From: Pseudolactococcus plantarum
GTDB lineage: Bacteria; Bacillota; Bacilli; Lactobacillales; Streptococcaceae
Length of the DNA stretch: 64,000 nt
NCBI RefSeq assembly: GCF_002441715.1
Contig: NZ_JXJX01000008.1
Coordinates: forward strand, 62,001 to 126,000
Direction: 5' to 3'
Shown here: positions 16,652 to 26,073 of the stretch, in pieces
How the letters are laid out: every line of letters starts with the position of its first letter
Numbering within the stretch: the first letter of the stretch is position 1
Program-made: the position numbers and the translations under genes
The notes under the pieces: model-generated
The model's database searches: none
What the model saw: the letters and a program-made list of their open reading frames with translations, nothing else
What the model was told of the DNA's origin: nothing

Positions 16652-17992
16652 CTAATTAGAAAGTGGCGTTTGTTTAACTTTCAAAACACCATCAGCTTCG
16701 ATCAAGGCCACACCATCAACTTGACTGATTTGCGATACTCTCTCTTGAATCGCTGTTACCGTCTCTGGATCGGCTAATTTTGGTCGGCCACGCTTGCTGG
16801 GGCGGTCATGCGTCAACTGCAAATCAATCGGAATCAAGTGATAATCGAACGTTTCTTGATCTGCATTTAAGTCAAAACTAATCAAAACACTTTGACTAAA
16901 CCTATCTTCAGCATTGAAGCCTTGCCAGTTACCAGCTTTGTCTTTAGCCCGATTAGCATGTAGGGTTGAAGGTTTTGAGTTTGTTGGATAGCCATATGCT
17001 TCATACATTTCTGGTGGGATAATTGATTCTCCCGACTCAAATTCCATCACCAGACTATGAATATTATAGAAAATAGGTTTGCCTTGATGCAGAGCTATGC
17101 CTTTTAGAAAATGCGCGCCATGTCCGATAACTGCATCTGCGCCATGATCAATCGCTGATTTCGCAAACTTTTCGATAAATGCGGCAGGCTCATCAGCATA
17201 CCAATCCTCATTTAATCCTTCATGGGCATGAAAATTGACAAAAACATAATCAGCACGATTTTTAGCATCGGCGATGTCAGCTAAAATGTCAGCTTGGTCC
17301 TGCTCATTCGCTTTAGTGCGAACAGCATAATCTTCACCCAACTCGATCGATACATGTTCTTGCCAAAGAGAGCCAAATTTAAAGGCGCTATCATCTGGTC
17401 CTGACCAAGTTTCTACACGGCTACCCTGCTCTGAACTAGCTCGTGTCCCCAGCTTATGATCTATCTCAGCTAACGCTTCAAATGCAGGTTTAGGTAATAC
17501 ATAGCTACGCTCCCAACGTAAGGGATTAACACCAGGACGAGCCGGTACGCCATTACCTGCATTACTTGCAGCAAATACCTCACTTCGTGTGACAGCTACA
17601 GTGATAATGGCAATTCGACCATCTCGTGTATCGATAAACTGTGGTTTTCTAGCATCAAATAAACTTTCGCCTAAACCCAAAGGATGTAGCCCTCGACTTC
17701 TAGCTTCTGCCAGAGTATCTAACATTCCTGTGATACCAAAATCACCCGTATGATTATTAGCAAAAGAGAGGTATTTCATATTTAGATCTGTAAATTCGTC
17801 AAGCGTTTCAGGCCGAACTGCGGTTACATATCCTCTTCCAGCAGCAGGTGGGGTATCTTTTTTAGGCGTCACAAATTCTGCGTTGGCCAAAACTGCGTCT
17901 GCTGACTGCAACAACTCAACAAGTTTAGGATCTATTGTCTCTTTCAAATTACGACTTGAAAAGAGCAAATCCCCTGCAACGATTAACTGCAT
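16652..17992 (-). CDS. CapA-family metallophosphatase-like protein
   Basis: The 446-residue protein has the CapA/PGA_cap fold: VAGDLLFS at the start, then NAEFVTP, SFANNHTGDFG, VFVNFHAHEG and DAVIGHGAHFLKG, supplying the metal-binding residues of calcineurin-like phosphoesterases. Family members act in poly-gamma-glutamate or capsule synthesis. Unlike classic CapA it has no signal peptide or membrane anchor, so a cytoplasmic enzyme is likely. It follows an amino-acid-binding lipoprotein gene by 17 nt, hinting at an amino-acid or peptide substrate. No capB or capC lies nearby. Confidence 0.82.
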   Translation of the reverse strand: MQLIVAGDLLFSSRNLKETIDPKLVELLQSADAVLANAEFVTPKKDTPPAAGRGYVTAVRPETLDEFTDLNMKYLSFANNHTGDFGITGMLDTLAEARSRGLHPLGLGESLFDARKPQFIDTRDGRIAIITVAVTRSEVFAASNAGNGVPARPGVNPLRWERSYVLPKPAFEALAEIDHKLGTRASSEQGSRVETWSGPDDSAFKFGSLWQEHVSIELGEDYAVRTKANEQDQADILADIADAKNRADYVFVNFHAHEGLNEDWYADEPAAFIEKFAKSAIDHGADAVIGHGAHFLKGIALHQGKPIFYNIHSLVMEFESGESIIPPEMYEAYGYPTNSKPSTLHANRAKDKAGNWQGFNAEDRFSQSVLISFDLNADQETFDYHLIPIDLQLTHDRPSKRGRPKLADPETVTAIQERVSQISQVDGVALIEADGVLKVKQTPLSN

Positions 17993-18009
17993 CGCTTAGT
18001 CCTTCCTCA

Positions 18010-18864
18010 TTATTGATTAATTTCTTTTTCATCAGGTAGATAGCTAGCGCCCAACTGTTCTTGACTAATTTTTTCGAGCGTACCATCTTTGTATATTTTT
18101 TTAATTTGCTGATTGACGACTTTTAAGAGCTTGTCACCGTCTTTAGTTTTAGGTAAAAGCAGATAGGCATCAGGATAGATACTTGGATCTGAGAACGGCA
18201 CAATTTTCAGTTTAAACCCATGTTCTTTAATCGCTTGTTTTGCTGAAATAGTACTGATAATCCGTACATCATATTTACCCTCTTCAATATCTTGAAATTG
18301 TTTGATAAAATCTTGATCTGTATATTGAATATCAATTTTACCACTATGATTTTTATTATAATTTTCTAGTAAAGTGGCACCACTATTGCCGACCTCTGTC
18401 ACTGCTTTTTTGCCTGTCAAATCATCTAAAGATTTGATTTGGTTGTCATTTTCTCGAACTACTAAAACATAAGGATTTTTAGTAATTGGCAATGAGAAGT
18501 TATACTTTTTAGCACGTTCTGCGTTATACGAAAAGTTATTTGCACCTAGTTGATATCGATCGGTATCCAAACCAGCCAAAATTGATTCAAATTCAGTCGT
18601 TTCAAGATCGACCTTATACTCCTGCTTCAACCCAGAAAACAACGCCTTAACCACCTCTACATCATAGCCTGTCAACTTCCCATTATCTCGATAACTAAAA
18701 GGCTTACTAACTCCAGTCGTACCGATGTTGAGGACTTGAGGGGCTGATGCCGACTGACTCGATGACTGCTTTTCTTTTTTCTGCTGACCACATGCGACCA
18801 AACTACCGCCAATAACTGCAAGGGCTAGTCCACTCACGATTAAACGTTTTACTTTTGACTTCAT
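18010..18864 (-). CDS. Amino-acid ABC transporter substrate-binding lipoprotein
   Basis: The 284-residue protein has a lipoprotein signal peptide with lipobox LVAC, a Ser/Gln-rich linker, and a family 3 solute-binding domain (LNIGTTGVSKPFSYRDNGKLTGYDVEVVKALF). It should be anchored outside the membrane and bind a polar amino acid such as cystine or an acidic residue. No permease or ATPase gene adjoins it; only the CapA-like gene follows. It may serve a transporter encoded elsewhere. Confidence 0.88.
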   Translation of the reverse strand: MKSKVKRLIVSGLALAVIGGSLVACGQQKKEKQSSSQSASAPQVLNIGTTGVSKPFSYRDNGKLTGYDVEVVKALFSGLKQEYKVDLETTEFESILAGLDTDRYQLGANNFSYNAERAKKYNFSLPITKNPYVLVVRENDNQIKSLDDLTGKKAVTEVGNSGATLLENYNKNHSGKIDIQYTDQDFIKQFQDIEEGKYDVRIISTISAKQAIKEHGFKLKIVPFSDPSIYPDAYLLLPKTKDGDKLLKVVNQQIKKIYKDGTLEKISQEQLGASYLPDEKEINQ

Positions 18865-19201
18865 TATATTCGTTTCCTATCTAAATATTTTTCTATACAC
18901 TTAATCATACTATGTTTAATTGACACTAGCGTTTTCGTTTATTTATACCCGTTATTCATTTTTGATAACAAGTCATCAAATGATTGAATCATTAGTATAT
19001 GCCACTAAAATAGTTATAATAACTGACAAACTAACTGAACTTTATCTCATGAACTGAAAGTAAAATAACAGATTATGAATCGGACTGCTTGTTGATGTGA
19101 GAGAACTTTTTTTGTGCCTACCGATCAAAGATAGATAAAAAAGAACTCAACATACTTTACTAGTTGTATATGTTTCTCAACTTGTCTTATTGTGGTACCA
19201 A
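18865..19201. other. Intergenic region without a recognisable gene
   Basis: This AT-rich stretch carries the promoter of the binding-protein gene at its left side. I see no open frame of note, RNA gene or strong repeat in it. Confidence 0.5.
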
Positions 19202-19235
19202 AAAAACCCTTAGCACATTTCCGCTAAGGGTTTTT
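19202..19235 (-). terminator. Rho-independent terminator after polA
   Basis: AAAAACCCTTAGC and GCTAAGGGTTTTT form a 13-bp stem with an 8-nt loop. Confidence 0.92.
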
Positions 19236-19271
19236 GAGTCTGACGCAAACCAATTGGTCTGAGTTTCCCAG

Positions 19272-21887
19272 TTATTTGGCATCGTACCAAGTTTTACCAT
19301 TATTTTCATCTACTAATAAAGGAACTGAGAGAGAAATCGCTTCTTCCATCGTTTTTTTAACTAGCGTTTGCATCACTGCTAACTCGTCATTTGGTACATC
19401 TAGAACGATTTCATCATGTACCTGAAGTAACATTTTACTTTTATACTGACCTGCTATCAAAGCGCGATCTAGATTAATCATGGCAACTTTAAGAATATCA
19501 GCCGCTGACCCTTGGATTGGGCTATTAATCGCTGTGCGTTCAGCAAACGAACGAACCGAAAAATTTCTAGCATTAATATCTGGTAAGTTACGGCGTCTGT
19601 GGTAGAGTGTTTCGACAAATCCTGTATCTTTAGCACTACGAACGATATCTTCCATATATTTTTTAATATCTGGATAGCGTTCAAAGTAAGTATCGATATA
19701 TGTCTTTGCTGCTTTTCTTGAGATACCTAGATTATTTGATAAGCCAAAGTCTGAAATCCCATAGACAACACCAAAGTTTACCGCTTTAGCATTTCTACGA
19801 TCATTTGCTGTCACATCTTCTGGCTTATCAATACCAAACACGCGCATCGCTGTCGATGTATGGATATCTGCGCCTTCATTAAACGCTGAAATCAAGTGCT
19901 CATCTCCCGATATATGTGCCAATACACGTAATTCGATCTGAGAATAGTCACTTGATAATAGAACTGAGTCTTCATTTTCAGGCAAAAAGGCCTTGCGAAT
20001 CTTACGTCCTTCTGGTAAGCGAACAGGGATATTCTGTAAGTTAGGTTGTACACTAGACAAGCGGCCTGTCTGCGTTAAATCTTGGACATAACGTGTATGA
20101 ATTTTACCATCAGACATGATTTCTCCAAGTAAGCCTGTGACATAGGTAGACTGAATCTTTGAAATCTGACGATACTTCAAAATCTTATCAACAATCGGTG
20201 CTTGGGGTGCAAGTTGCTCTAGTACATCAACTGCTGTAGAATAGCCCGTTTTCGTTTTCTTAATGACAGGTAAGCCCATTTTTTCAAATAAAATCACACC
20301 TAACTGTTTAGGAGAGTTGATATTAAAAGGTTCTCCTGCTAGCTCATAGATCTCTTCAGTCAATCCCTTGAGTACTTGCTCATTCTCAAGTCCGATTTCA
20401 CTTAAAACCCCACCTGAAACTTTTATTCCCGTAATTTCCATCTTAGCTAATACATCTGCTAAAGGAAGTTCAATACGATCCAGCAGATCTTCTTGATCAT
20501 TTTCTCGTAATTTATCAAGAAGTGGTGTCTTCGTTTTAACTAAGACATCTAGTTTTCTGGCAAGATGATCAAATAAAATCGCATCTTCAGGTACTGCGCG
20601 TTTAGCTCCCTTACCGTAGATCAATTCATCATCTGGCAACTCAAAGCCAAATAAATCTGCAATGGTTGAGATTTTATTATTTTCTATCGTAGAATATAGA
20701 TACTTGGCAAGCATACTATCAAAATCAACTACTGGATAATTGATGCCTTGACGTGCCAATAGAACTTTATTTTTCTTAAAATCAAAGGTATTTTTTGGAA
20801 AACGTACATCACTAAGCAAGGCAACATTTTTTGACACATAAATCTGCTTCTCATCACCCCAAGTAAATCCGATGATATTATCGCGATGATAATCTTCTCC
20901 AAGGATTTCAAGATAGAAGAATTGATCATCATGGAACATATCATCACTAAGATTTTCTGCCACGATTTTAAACTCAATTGCTTCAACTACTTTCTCGGTA
21001 GCACCTTCTAAGTTTTCAAGAAATTTATGAAAGCCCATCTCTTTATAGAAAGCTTTTAATTTATCGTAGTCACTTCCCGCATACAGTGTGTCTGCTAAGC
21101 TGATTTCGATCGGTGAATCGAGATCAATCGTTGCAAGCTCTCTTGATAAAAAGGCTTGTTCTCGATCGTTGATCAAGTTTTCTTTGAGTTTAGACGTTTT
21201 CATGTCATCTACGTGATCATAAATACCATCTAAAGACCCATGCTCAAGTAATAATTTGATACCTGTTTTTTCACCTACCTTAGTCACACCAGGAATATTA
21301 TCAGATTTATCTCCCATGAGTGCTTTTAAATCGATGAATTGTTCTGTTGTCAATCCTAATTTCTCATATAGATAGGCTGGCGTATAAGTTTCAAGCTCTG
21401 CCACACCTTTAATTGTAATCTCAACTGTTGTTTTTTCCGTTGTCAGTTGTGTTAAATCACGATCTCCAGATACCACTGTGATTTTATCGAAACCAGATTT
21501 TTCTGCCTGAGTGGCTAAGGTCCCAATAATATCATCTGCTTCATAGTTCACAAGTTCATAATGCCTAATCCCTTGTGCTTCAAGCATCTCTTTAATAAAA
21601 GGCATCTGCTCACGGAATTCATCTGGTGTTTTGGCACGGCCGCCTTTATACTCTGCATACATTTCCGTTCTAAAAGTTGTTTTTCCTGCATCAAAAGCAA
21701 CCAACACGTGTGTAGGTTGTACAGCTTCTAAAACGTTTCCTAACATGGTATGAAAAGCAAAAATCGCATTTGTATGAAGCCCTGATGGTGCAACAAATCG
21801 ATCGATCTGTGTATAAAGTGCAAAAAAAGCACGAAAAGCGATGGAAGACCCATCTATCAAAAGTAGTTTTTTCTCTGTAGTTGTCAT
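19272..21887 (-). CDS. polA: DNA polymerase I
   Basis: The 871-residue enzyme has an N-terminal 5'-nuclease domain (LLIDGSSIAFRAFFAL, ALMGDKSDNIPGV), a 3'-5' exonuclease-like domain and a C-terminal family A polymerase with motif A DYSQIELRVLAHIS, motif B RRNAKAVNFGVVYG and motif C VHDEIV. The Exo I residues are lost: the expected DxE is LEI in FFYLEILGEDYH, so proofreading is probably absent, as in other Gram-positive Pol I. It acts in repair and Okazaki-fragment processing. The start has no Shine-Dalgarno; an extended -10 box ends 6 nt before the ATG. Confidence 0.97.
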   Translation of the reverse strand: MTTTEKKLLLIDGSSIAFRAFFALYTQIDRFVAPSGLHTNAIFAFHTMLGNVLEAVQPTHVLVAFDAGKTTFRTEMYAEYKGGRAKTPDEFREQMPFIKEMLEAQGIRHYELVNYEADDIIGTLATQAEKSGFDKITVVSGDRDLTQLTTEKTTVEITIKGVAELETYTPAYLYEKLGLTTEQFIDLKALMGDKSDNIPGVTKVGEKTGIKLLLEHGSLDGIYDHVDDMKTSKLKENLINDREQAFLSRELATIDLDSPIEISLADTLYAGSDYDKLKAFYKEMGFHKFLENLEGATEKVVEAIEFKIVAENLSDDMFHDDQFFYLEILGEDYHRDNIIGFTWGDEKQIYVSKNVALLSDVRFPKNTFDFKKNKVLLARQGINYPVVDFDSMLAKYLYSTIENNKISTIADLFGFELPDDELIYGKGAKRAVPEDAILFDHLARKLDVLVKTKTPLLDKLRENDQEDLLDRIELPLADVLAKMEITGIKVSGGVLSEIGLENEQVLKGLTEEIYELAGEPFNINSPKQLGVILFEKMGLPVIKKTKTGYSTAVDVLEQLAPQAPIVDKILKYRQISKIQSTYVTGLLGEIMSDGKIHTRYVQDLTQTGRLSSVQPNLQNIPVRLPEGRKIRKAFLPENEDSVLLSSDYSQIELRVLAHISGDEHLISAFNEGADIHTSTAMRVFGIDKPEDVTANDRRNAKAVNFGVVYGISDFGLSNNLGISRKAAKTYIDTYFERYPDIKKYMEDIVRSAKDTGFVETLYHRRRNLPDINARNFSVRSFAERTAINSPIQGSAADILKVAMINLDRALIAGQYKSKMLLQVHDEIVLDVPNDELAVMQTLVKKTMEEAISLSVPLLVDENNGKTWYDAK

Positions 21888-21902
21888 ATTTCTATTTTAA
21901 CA
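21888..21902 (-). promoter_or_regulatory. Extended -10 promoter of polA predicting a leaderless mRNA
   Basis: On the minus strand TGTTAAAAT (TAAAAT at 21894-21899) is followed by six nt and the ATG. No Shine-Dalgarno or clear -35 is present. The sequence TGTTAAAATAGRRATATG is shared with the DUF1129 gene at 15744. Confidence 0.55.
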
Positions 21903-22008
21903 CAAAAATACCCGTCTCATCTATGACAGGTATTCATCAATCTTTAACTTATGATCGCGCCTTAATGGCACCTAACTCCTTGTAATAAATATGCGTATCA
22001 TATCATGA

Positions 22009-22239
22009 TCAAAATGGTGACACATATTTGTCTGAAACAGATTTTTCTTTATCTGTTTCCGTTTTTGATAAGACAGGTTTGCCATCACCGTCAATCAAGG
22101 GAGTTAATCCCGCCCCAGTATCTCTGGTTACTAATAAATATTGAACGCCTGTCACCTTATCTGTGATAATATCAATCCCTTGAAAGGCACCCCCTGTTGT
22201 TCTTTCGAAACGGGTTTTTATATCATTTTTAGTAAACAT
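22009..22239 (-). CDS. DUF6440-family small protein
   Basis: The 76-residue protein fits the DUF6440 pattern: an RFE segment, then GFQ-like IDIITDKVTGVQYLLV and GAGLTPLIDGDGKPV. The function is unknown. I chose the ATG at 22239 because GGAGGATAAA precedes it; the frame runs to 22320 without a ribosome site. It is a single gene between polA and a divergent monooxygenase gene. Confidence 0.78.
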   Translation of the reverse strand: MFTKNDIKTRFERTTGGAFQGIDIITDKVTGVQYLLVTRDTGAGLTPLIDGDGKPVLSKTETDKEKSVSDKYVSPF

Positions 22240-22466
22240 TTTTATCCTCCTTTTAGTCAAAATACCTTGTATTTGTGATTGAGTAAACCTCTCCATATCT
22301 GCGACAAAGTCCGCTTTCATCTCACAATACTGCTTAAGGATAAGTTTACCTTATTTTTTATTAAAAATAAACCCTTATCCTAACACATAAGCTGACAAAA
22401 TAGTTTTACTTTACATCCGTCCACAGACACTGTATAATCATGACAAGATAGAAAAGGAGTCAACAA

Positions 22467-22754
22467 ATGATCATTATTAATGTATTTTTCCACATCAAAC
22501 AAGCACAAAAAGCAGCATATTTAAAAGCAATGGATGAACTTGTAAGTCACTCTAAGACGGAAGAAGGCGCTATTTTTTACGACCTTTTTTCTGACCCAAA
22601 AGACGATACAAGATATATTATAGTTGAAAATTGGGCAAGTCAAGCAGCCCTTTCAGCGCATAATGAAACCGCTCATTTCAAAGCATTTGCTAGCCAAATT
22701 AATACATTTTTAGTAGAACCCTTCAGACTAGTCGTGAGTACTGAACAAGTATGA
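22467..22754 (+). CDS. Antibiotic biosynthesis monooxygenase (ABM) domain protein
   Basis: The 95-residue protein is a single ABM ferredoxin-like domain, with SKTEEGAIFYDLFSDPKDDTRYIIVENWASQAALSAHNET and HFKAF, as in YgiN/YdhR-type quinol monooxygenases. It probably acts as a cytosolic dimer in quinone turnover or stress defence, but many family members have no proven substrate. AAAGGAG precedes the ATG. It stands alone and ends at a bidirectional terminator shared with gatB. Confidence 0.85.
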   Translation: MIIINVFFHIKQAQKAAYLKAMDELVSHSKTEEGAIFYDLFSDPKDDTRYIIVENWASQAALSAHNETAHFKAFASQINTFLVEPFRLVVSTEQV

Positions 22755-22774
22755 GTTAAAGGATAGACAAATAA

Positions 22775-22803
22775 AAAAGTAACATCAAATTGATGTTACT
22801 TTT
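22775..22803. terminator. Bidirectional rho-independent terminator
   Basis: AAAAGTAACATCA and TGATGTTACTTTT form a 13-bp stem with a 3-nt loop between the convergent ABM gene and gatB. Confidence 0.9.
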
Positions 22804-22820
22804 TATTTGCAATTAAGCAA

Positions 22821-24251
22821 TTATTTATCTAACTCAGCGTACAACAACTCTTGTACAACCTGTGGATTTGCTTGTCCTTTTGTTGCTTTCATAAGTTGAC
22901 CAATCAAAGCCTTGGCTGAATTTTTGTTGCCACCTTTATAATCACTGACAGCTTTTTCATTTTTAGCCAAAACATCTGTGATGATTGGGATAAGTACAGC
23001 TGGATCTGAAATTTGAATCAAACCAGCTTTCTTAACAAATGCTTCTGCAGAGCCACCATTTTTAGCTAGTTCTACAAATACTTTTTTCGCAATTTTAGAT
23101 GAGATAGTCCCATCAGAAATTAATTGTAGCATTTCAGTCAAGTTTTCAGGTGTTAACCCTATTTCTGTAAGAGTTTTACCTTCAGCGTTAAGATACTGTG
23201 CAACCTCGCCTTGCAACCAGTTAGATGCAAGTTTAGCATCAGCACCTGCCTTAATAGCAGCTTCAAAGAAATCAGCTGTCTCTTTAGAGGCTGTCAATTG
23301 TGCTGCATCGTACTCTGATAAGTCTAATTCAGAGACATATCTTGCACGACGTGCTTTAGGAAATTCTGGTAATGTTTTACGCACATCATCAATCCACTCG
23401 TCAGAGATTTCAAAACGAGGTAGATCAGGTTCTGGGAAATAACGATAGTCTGATGACCCTTCTTTGACACGCATCAAAGTCGTTTCACCTGTTTTTTCGT
23501 CGTAACGACGTGTTTCTTGCTGAATCACACCGCCAGCACGTAAGATTTTAGCTTGACGTGCAACTTCATACTCCAATCCTTTACGAACAAAGTTGAAAGA
23601 ATTCAAGTTTTTAAGCTCTGTTTTTGTACCAAATTCTTCTTGACCATATGGACGTAACGAGATATTGGCGTCACAACGCATTGATCCCTCTTCCATCTTA
23701 ACATCAGAAATACCTGTATATTGGATGATTTCTTTGATGGCAGTTAAGTAGGCATAAGCTTCCTCAGGAGAGCGCATATCAGCTTCTGATACAATCTCGA
23801 TCAAAGGTACACCTTGACGGTTCAAATCAACATACGAATACCCATCTGTGCCGTGTGTATTTTTACCAGCATCTTCTTCTAAATGCGCACGTTCGATACG
23901 TAAAGTCTTTTTAGTCCCATCTGCTAATTCGATTTCAATGGTACCATTATAACCAATGGGTTCATCAAACTGAGAGATTTGGTAAGCTTTAGGGTTATCT
24001 GGATAAAAATAATTTTTACGGTCAAAGTGCATACTTTGATGAATATCCATATTAAGCGCAAGTGATGCCTTAATACCTGATTCGATAACCCCTTTATTCA
24101 TGACTGGTAAAACCCCTGGAAAGCTCCAATCAACGATATTCGTGTTTTTATTTGCACCTTCACCAAAGTGAGCTGGTGCTGGTGAAAATATTTTTGAGTT
24201 CGTATTTAACTCAACATGGACTTCAAGTCCGATGACTGTTTCAAAATTCAT
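22821..24251 (-). CDS. gatB: Asp-tRNA(Asn)/Glu-tRNA(Gln) amidotransferase subunit B
   Basis: The 476-residue subunit has the GatB catalytic domain ([35 protein letters not shown]) and a C-terminal YqeY-like tRNA-binding tail ([20 protein letters not shown]). It activates Glu-tRNA(Gln), and Asp-tRNA(Asn) where needed, with ATP. It ends the gatCAB operon, 16 nt after gatA. AAAGGA precedes the start. Confidence 0.97.
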   Translation of the reverse strand: MNFETVIGLEVHVELNTNSKIFSPAPAHFGEGANKNTNIVDWSFPGVLPVMNKGVIESGIKASLALNMDIHQSMHFDRKNYFYPDNPKAYQISQFDEPIGYNGTIEIELADGTKKTLRIERAHLEEDAGKNTHGTDGYSYVDLNRQGVPLIEIVSEADMRSPEEAYAYLTAIKEIIQYTGISDVKMEEGSMRCDANISLRPYGQEEFGTKTELKNLNSFNFVRKGLEYEVARQAKILRAGGVIQQETRRYDEKTGETTLMRVKEGSSDYRYFPEPDLPRFEISDEWIDDVRKTLPEFPKARRARYVSELDLSEYDAAQLTASKETADFFEAAIKAGADAKLASNWLQGEVAQYLNAEGKTLTEIGLTPENLTEMLQLISDGTISSKIAKKVFVELAKNGGSAEAFVKKAGLIQISDPAVLIPIITDVLAKNEKAVSDYKGGNKNSAKALIGQLMKATKGQANPQVVQELLYAELDK

Positions 24252-24267
24252 AGATTAAAGTCCTTTC

Positions 24268-25710
24268 TTAAAAAATAATTGGTTTTGCTTTATGGAAATC
24301 AGTTGTCGCTTCAAAGGCTGCAGCAGCTTGATAAATTGTCTCTTCATCAAATGCTTTACCAATAATTTGCAAGCCAACTGGTAATCCTTCTACTTGTCCG
24401 GCAGGAATCGAAATACCTGGTAAACCGGCTAAGTTAACAGGAATTGTTAATAAGTCAGCTAAATACATGGCAACTGGATCATGACCTTGCGTATCTAAAT
24501 CATAGGCAACACTTGGTGCTGTTGGGCCAATAATTAAATCATAAGTTTCAAATACTTTTTGGAAATCTTGCATGATAAGCGTTCTAACTTGACCAGCTTT
24601 TTTGAAGTAAGCATCATAATAACCAGATGACAAGCTAAATGTCCCTAGCATAATCCGACGTTTCACTTCTTCACCAAAGCCTTGTGAACGTGTCTTAACA
24701 TAGATATCTTCTAAATCAACAGCATCCTCAGCACGGAATCCATAACGAATACCATCAAAACGTTGTAAGTTAGAACTTGCTTCAGATGATGCAATGATAT
24801 AATAAACGGCTACACCATATTTACTATGTGGTAAGCTAACCTCTTCAACTGTTGCCCCAAGTTTTTCAAACTGTTTAGCTGCAGCTAACACTTGCTCTTT
24901 AACTTTAGGATCAATCCCCTCACCCAAATATTCTTTTGGCAAAGCAATTTTAAGTCCTTTGATATCTTGGCCTATTTTAGATGTAAAATCAGGAATCGCC
25001 ACTTTTGAAGATGTAGAATCTTTAGGATCATGTCCTGAAACGGCATTTAATAATAAAGCATTATCTTCTACATTTTGTGAAAATGGACCGATTTGATCAA
25101 GTGATGAGCCAAAGGCAATCAACCCAAAACGTGAAATACGACCATAAGTCGGTTTAAGACCTACTACACCATTAAATGACGCTGGCTGACGAATTGAGCC
25201 ACCAGTATCCGAACCTAGTGAAAGTAGGACTTGGTTTGAAGCAACCGCTGTAGCAGAACCACCTGATGACCCACCTGGTACTTTAGTTTGATCCCAAGCA
25301 TTTTTCGTTGTTTTAAAAGCTGAGTTTTCAGTTGACCCACCCATAGCAAACTCATCCATGTTGGTTTTCCCTACAACAATCATATCTTTGCTGTATACTT
25401 TTTCTACAGCTGTTGCATCAAAAATAGGTTCATAATTATAGAGCATTTTTGAAGCTGCAGTCGTAAGGATCCCTTTTGTTGAGATGTTATCTTTCACAGC
25501 TAATGGGATACCAGACATTGGGTTTGTCGCATCAATTCCACGTGCATCAATCGCAGCAGCTTGAGCAAGCGCTGCTTCTTCAGTGATCGTGATAAAACTA
25601 TCTACTTTGGCTTCGCGATCTGAGATGTTTTTCAAGGTCTCTTTTGTTAATTCAACCGCTGAAATATCTTTGTTCACCAATTTTTCATGGAGTGATTTAA
25701 TTGTTGTCAT
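24268..25710 (-). CDS. gatA: Glutamyl-tRNA(Gln) amidotransferase subunit A
   Basis: The 480-residue amidase-signature enzyme contains the Ser-cisSer-Lys triad region: [10 protein letters not shown] with the lysine and [14 protein letters not shown] plus [12 protein letters not shown] with the serines. It releases ammonia from glutamine for GatB. Its ATG directly follows the gatC stop codon, so the two are translationally coupled. Confidence 0.97.
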   Translation of the reverse strand: MTTIKSLHEKLVNKDISAVELTKETLKNISDREAKVDSFITITEEAALAQAAAIDARGIDATNPMSGIPLAVKDNISTKGILTTAASKMLYNYEPIFDATAVEKVYSKDMIVVGKTNMDEFAMGGSTENSAFKTTKNAWDQTKVPGGSSGGSATAVASNQVLLSLGSDTGGSIRQPASFNGVVGLKPTYGRISRFGLIAFGSSLDQIGPFSQNVEDNALLLNAVSGHDPKDSTSSKVAIPDFTSKIGQDIKGLKIALPKEYLGEGIDPKVKEQVLAAAKQFEKLGATVEEVSLPHSKYGVAVYYIIASSEASSNLQRFDGIRYGFRAEDAVDLEDIYVKTRSQGFGEEVKRRIMLGTFSLSSGYYDAYFKKAGQVRTLIMQDFQKVFETYDLIIGPTAPSVAYDLDTQGHDPVAMYLADLLTIPVNLAGLPGISIPAGQVEGLPVGLQIIGKAFDEETIYQAAAAFEATTDFHKAKPIIF

Positions 25711-26004
25711 TTAGTTATCCTCCATAATTGTTGGTACTTTGATAAAGCCATCTTCAGTTTCAGGGACATTTTTAAACAATTCATCTCTATCCCAGCCAGC
25801 GACAGCAACATCTTCACGCCAAGTGTTGACATTATCAACAACGTTTGATGTAAATGCTACACCAGTTGTATCCACTTCTTCTAATTTTAAAAACATATCA
25901 ACTATTTTGGTTAATGATCCAGCAAATTCTGCTGTTTCTGTCTCGTCAAATGACAACTTAGACAAATTAGCCACATGTTTAACATCTTCTTTTGTAATTT
26001 CCAT
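25711..26004 (-). CDS. gatC: Glutamyl-tRNA(Gln) amidotransferase subunit C
   Basis: The 97-residue protein shows the GatC pattern VKHVANLSKLSFDETE near the N-terminus and ends with DGFIKVPTIMED. It wraps around GatA and stabilises the amidotransferase. It is the first gene of gatCAB, with AAGGA before the ATG. The operon follows aspS, so genes for Asp-tRNA formation and amidation adjoin. Confidence 0.96.
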   Translation of the reverse strand: MEITKEDVKHVANLSKLSFDETETAEFAGSLTKIVDMFLKLEEVDTTGVAFTSNVVDNVNTWREDVAVAGWDRDELFKNVPETEDGFIKVPTIMEDN

Positions 26005-26073
26005 GTATTCTTCCTTTTTTATTTGTCAGATTATTTACTGATTGCAAGCTTATTATATCAATTTATCACTAGA

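Noticed and set aside
18930-18950. cre-like sequence upstream of the binding-protein gene
   Set aside because: One half-site is close but the other has mismatches at conserved positions.
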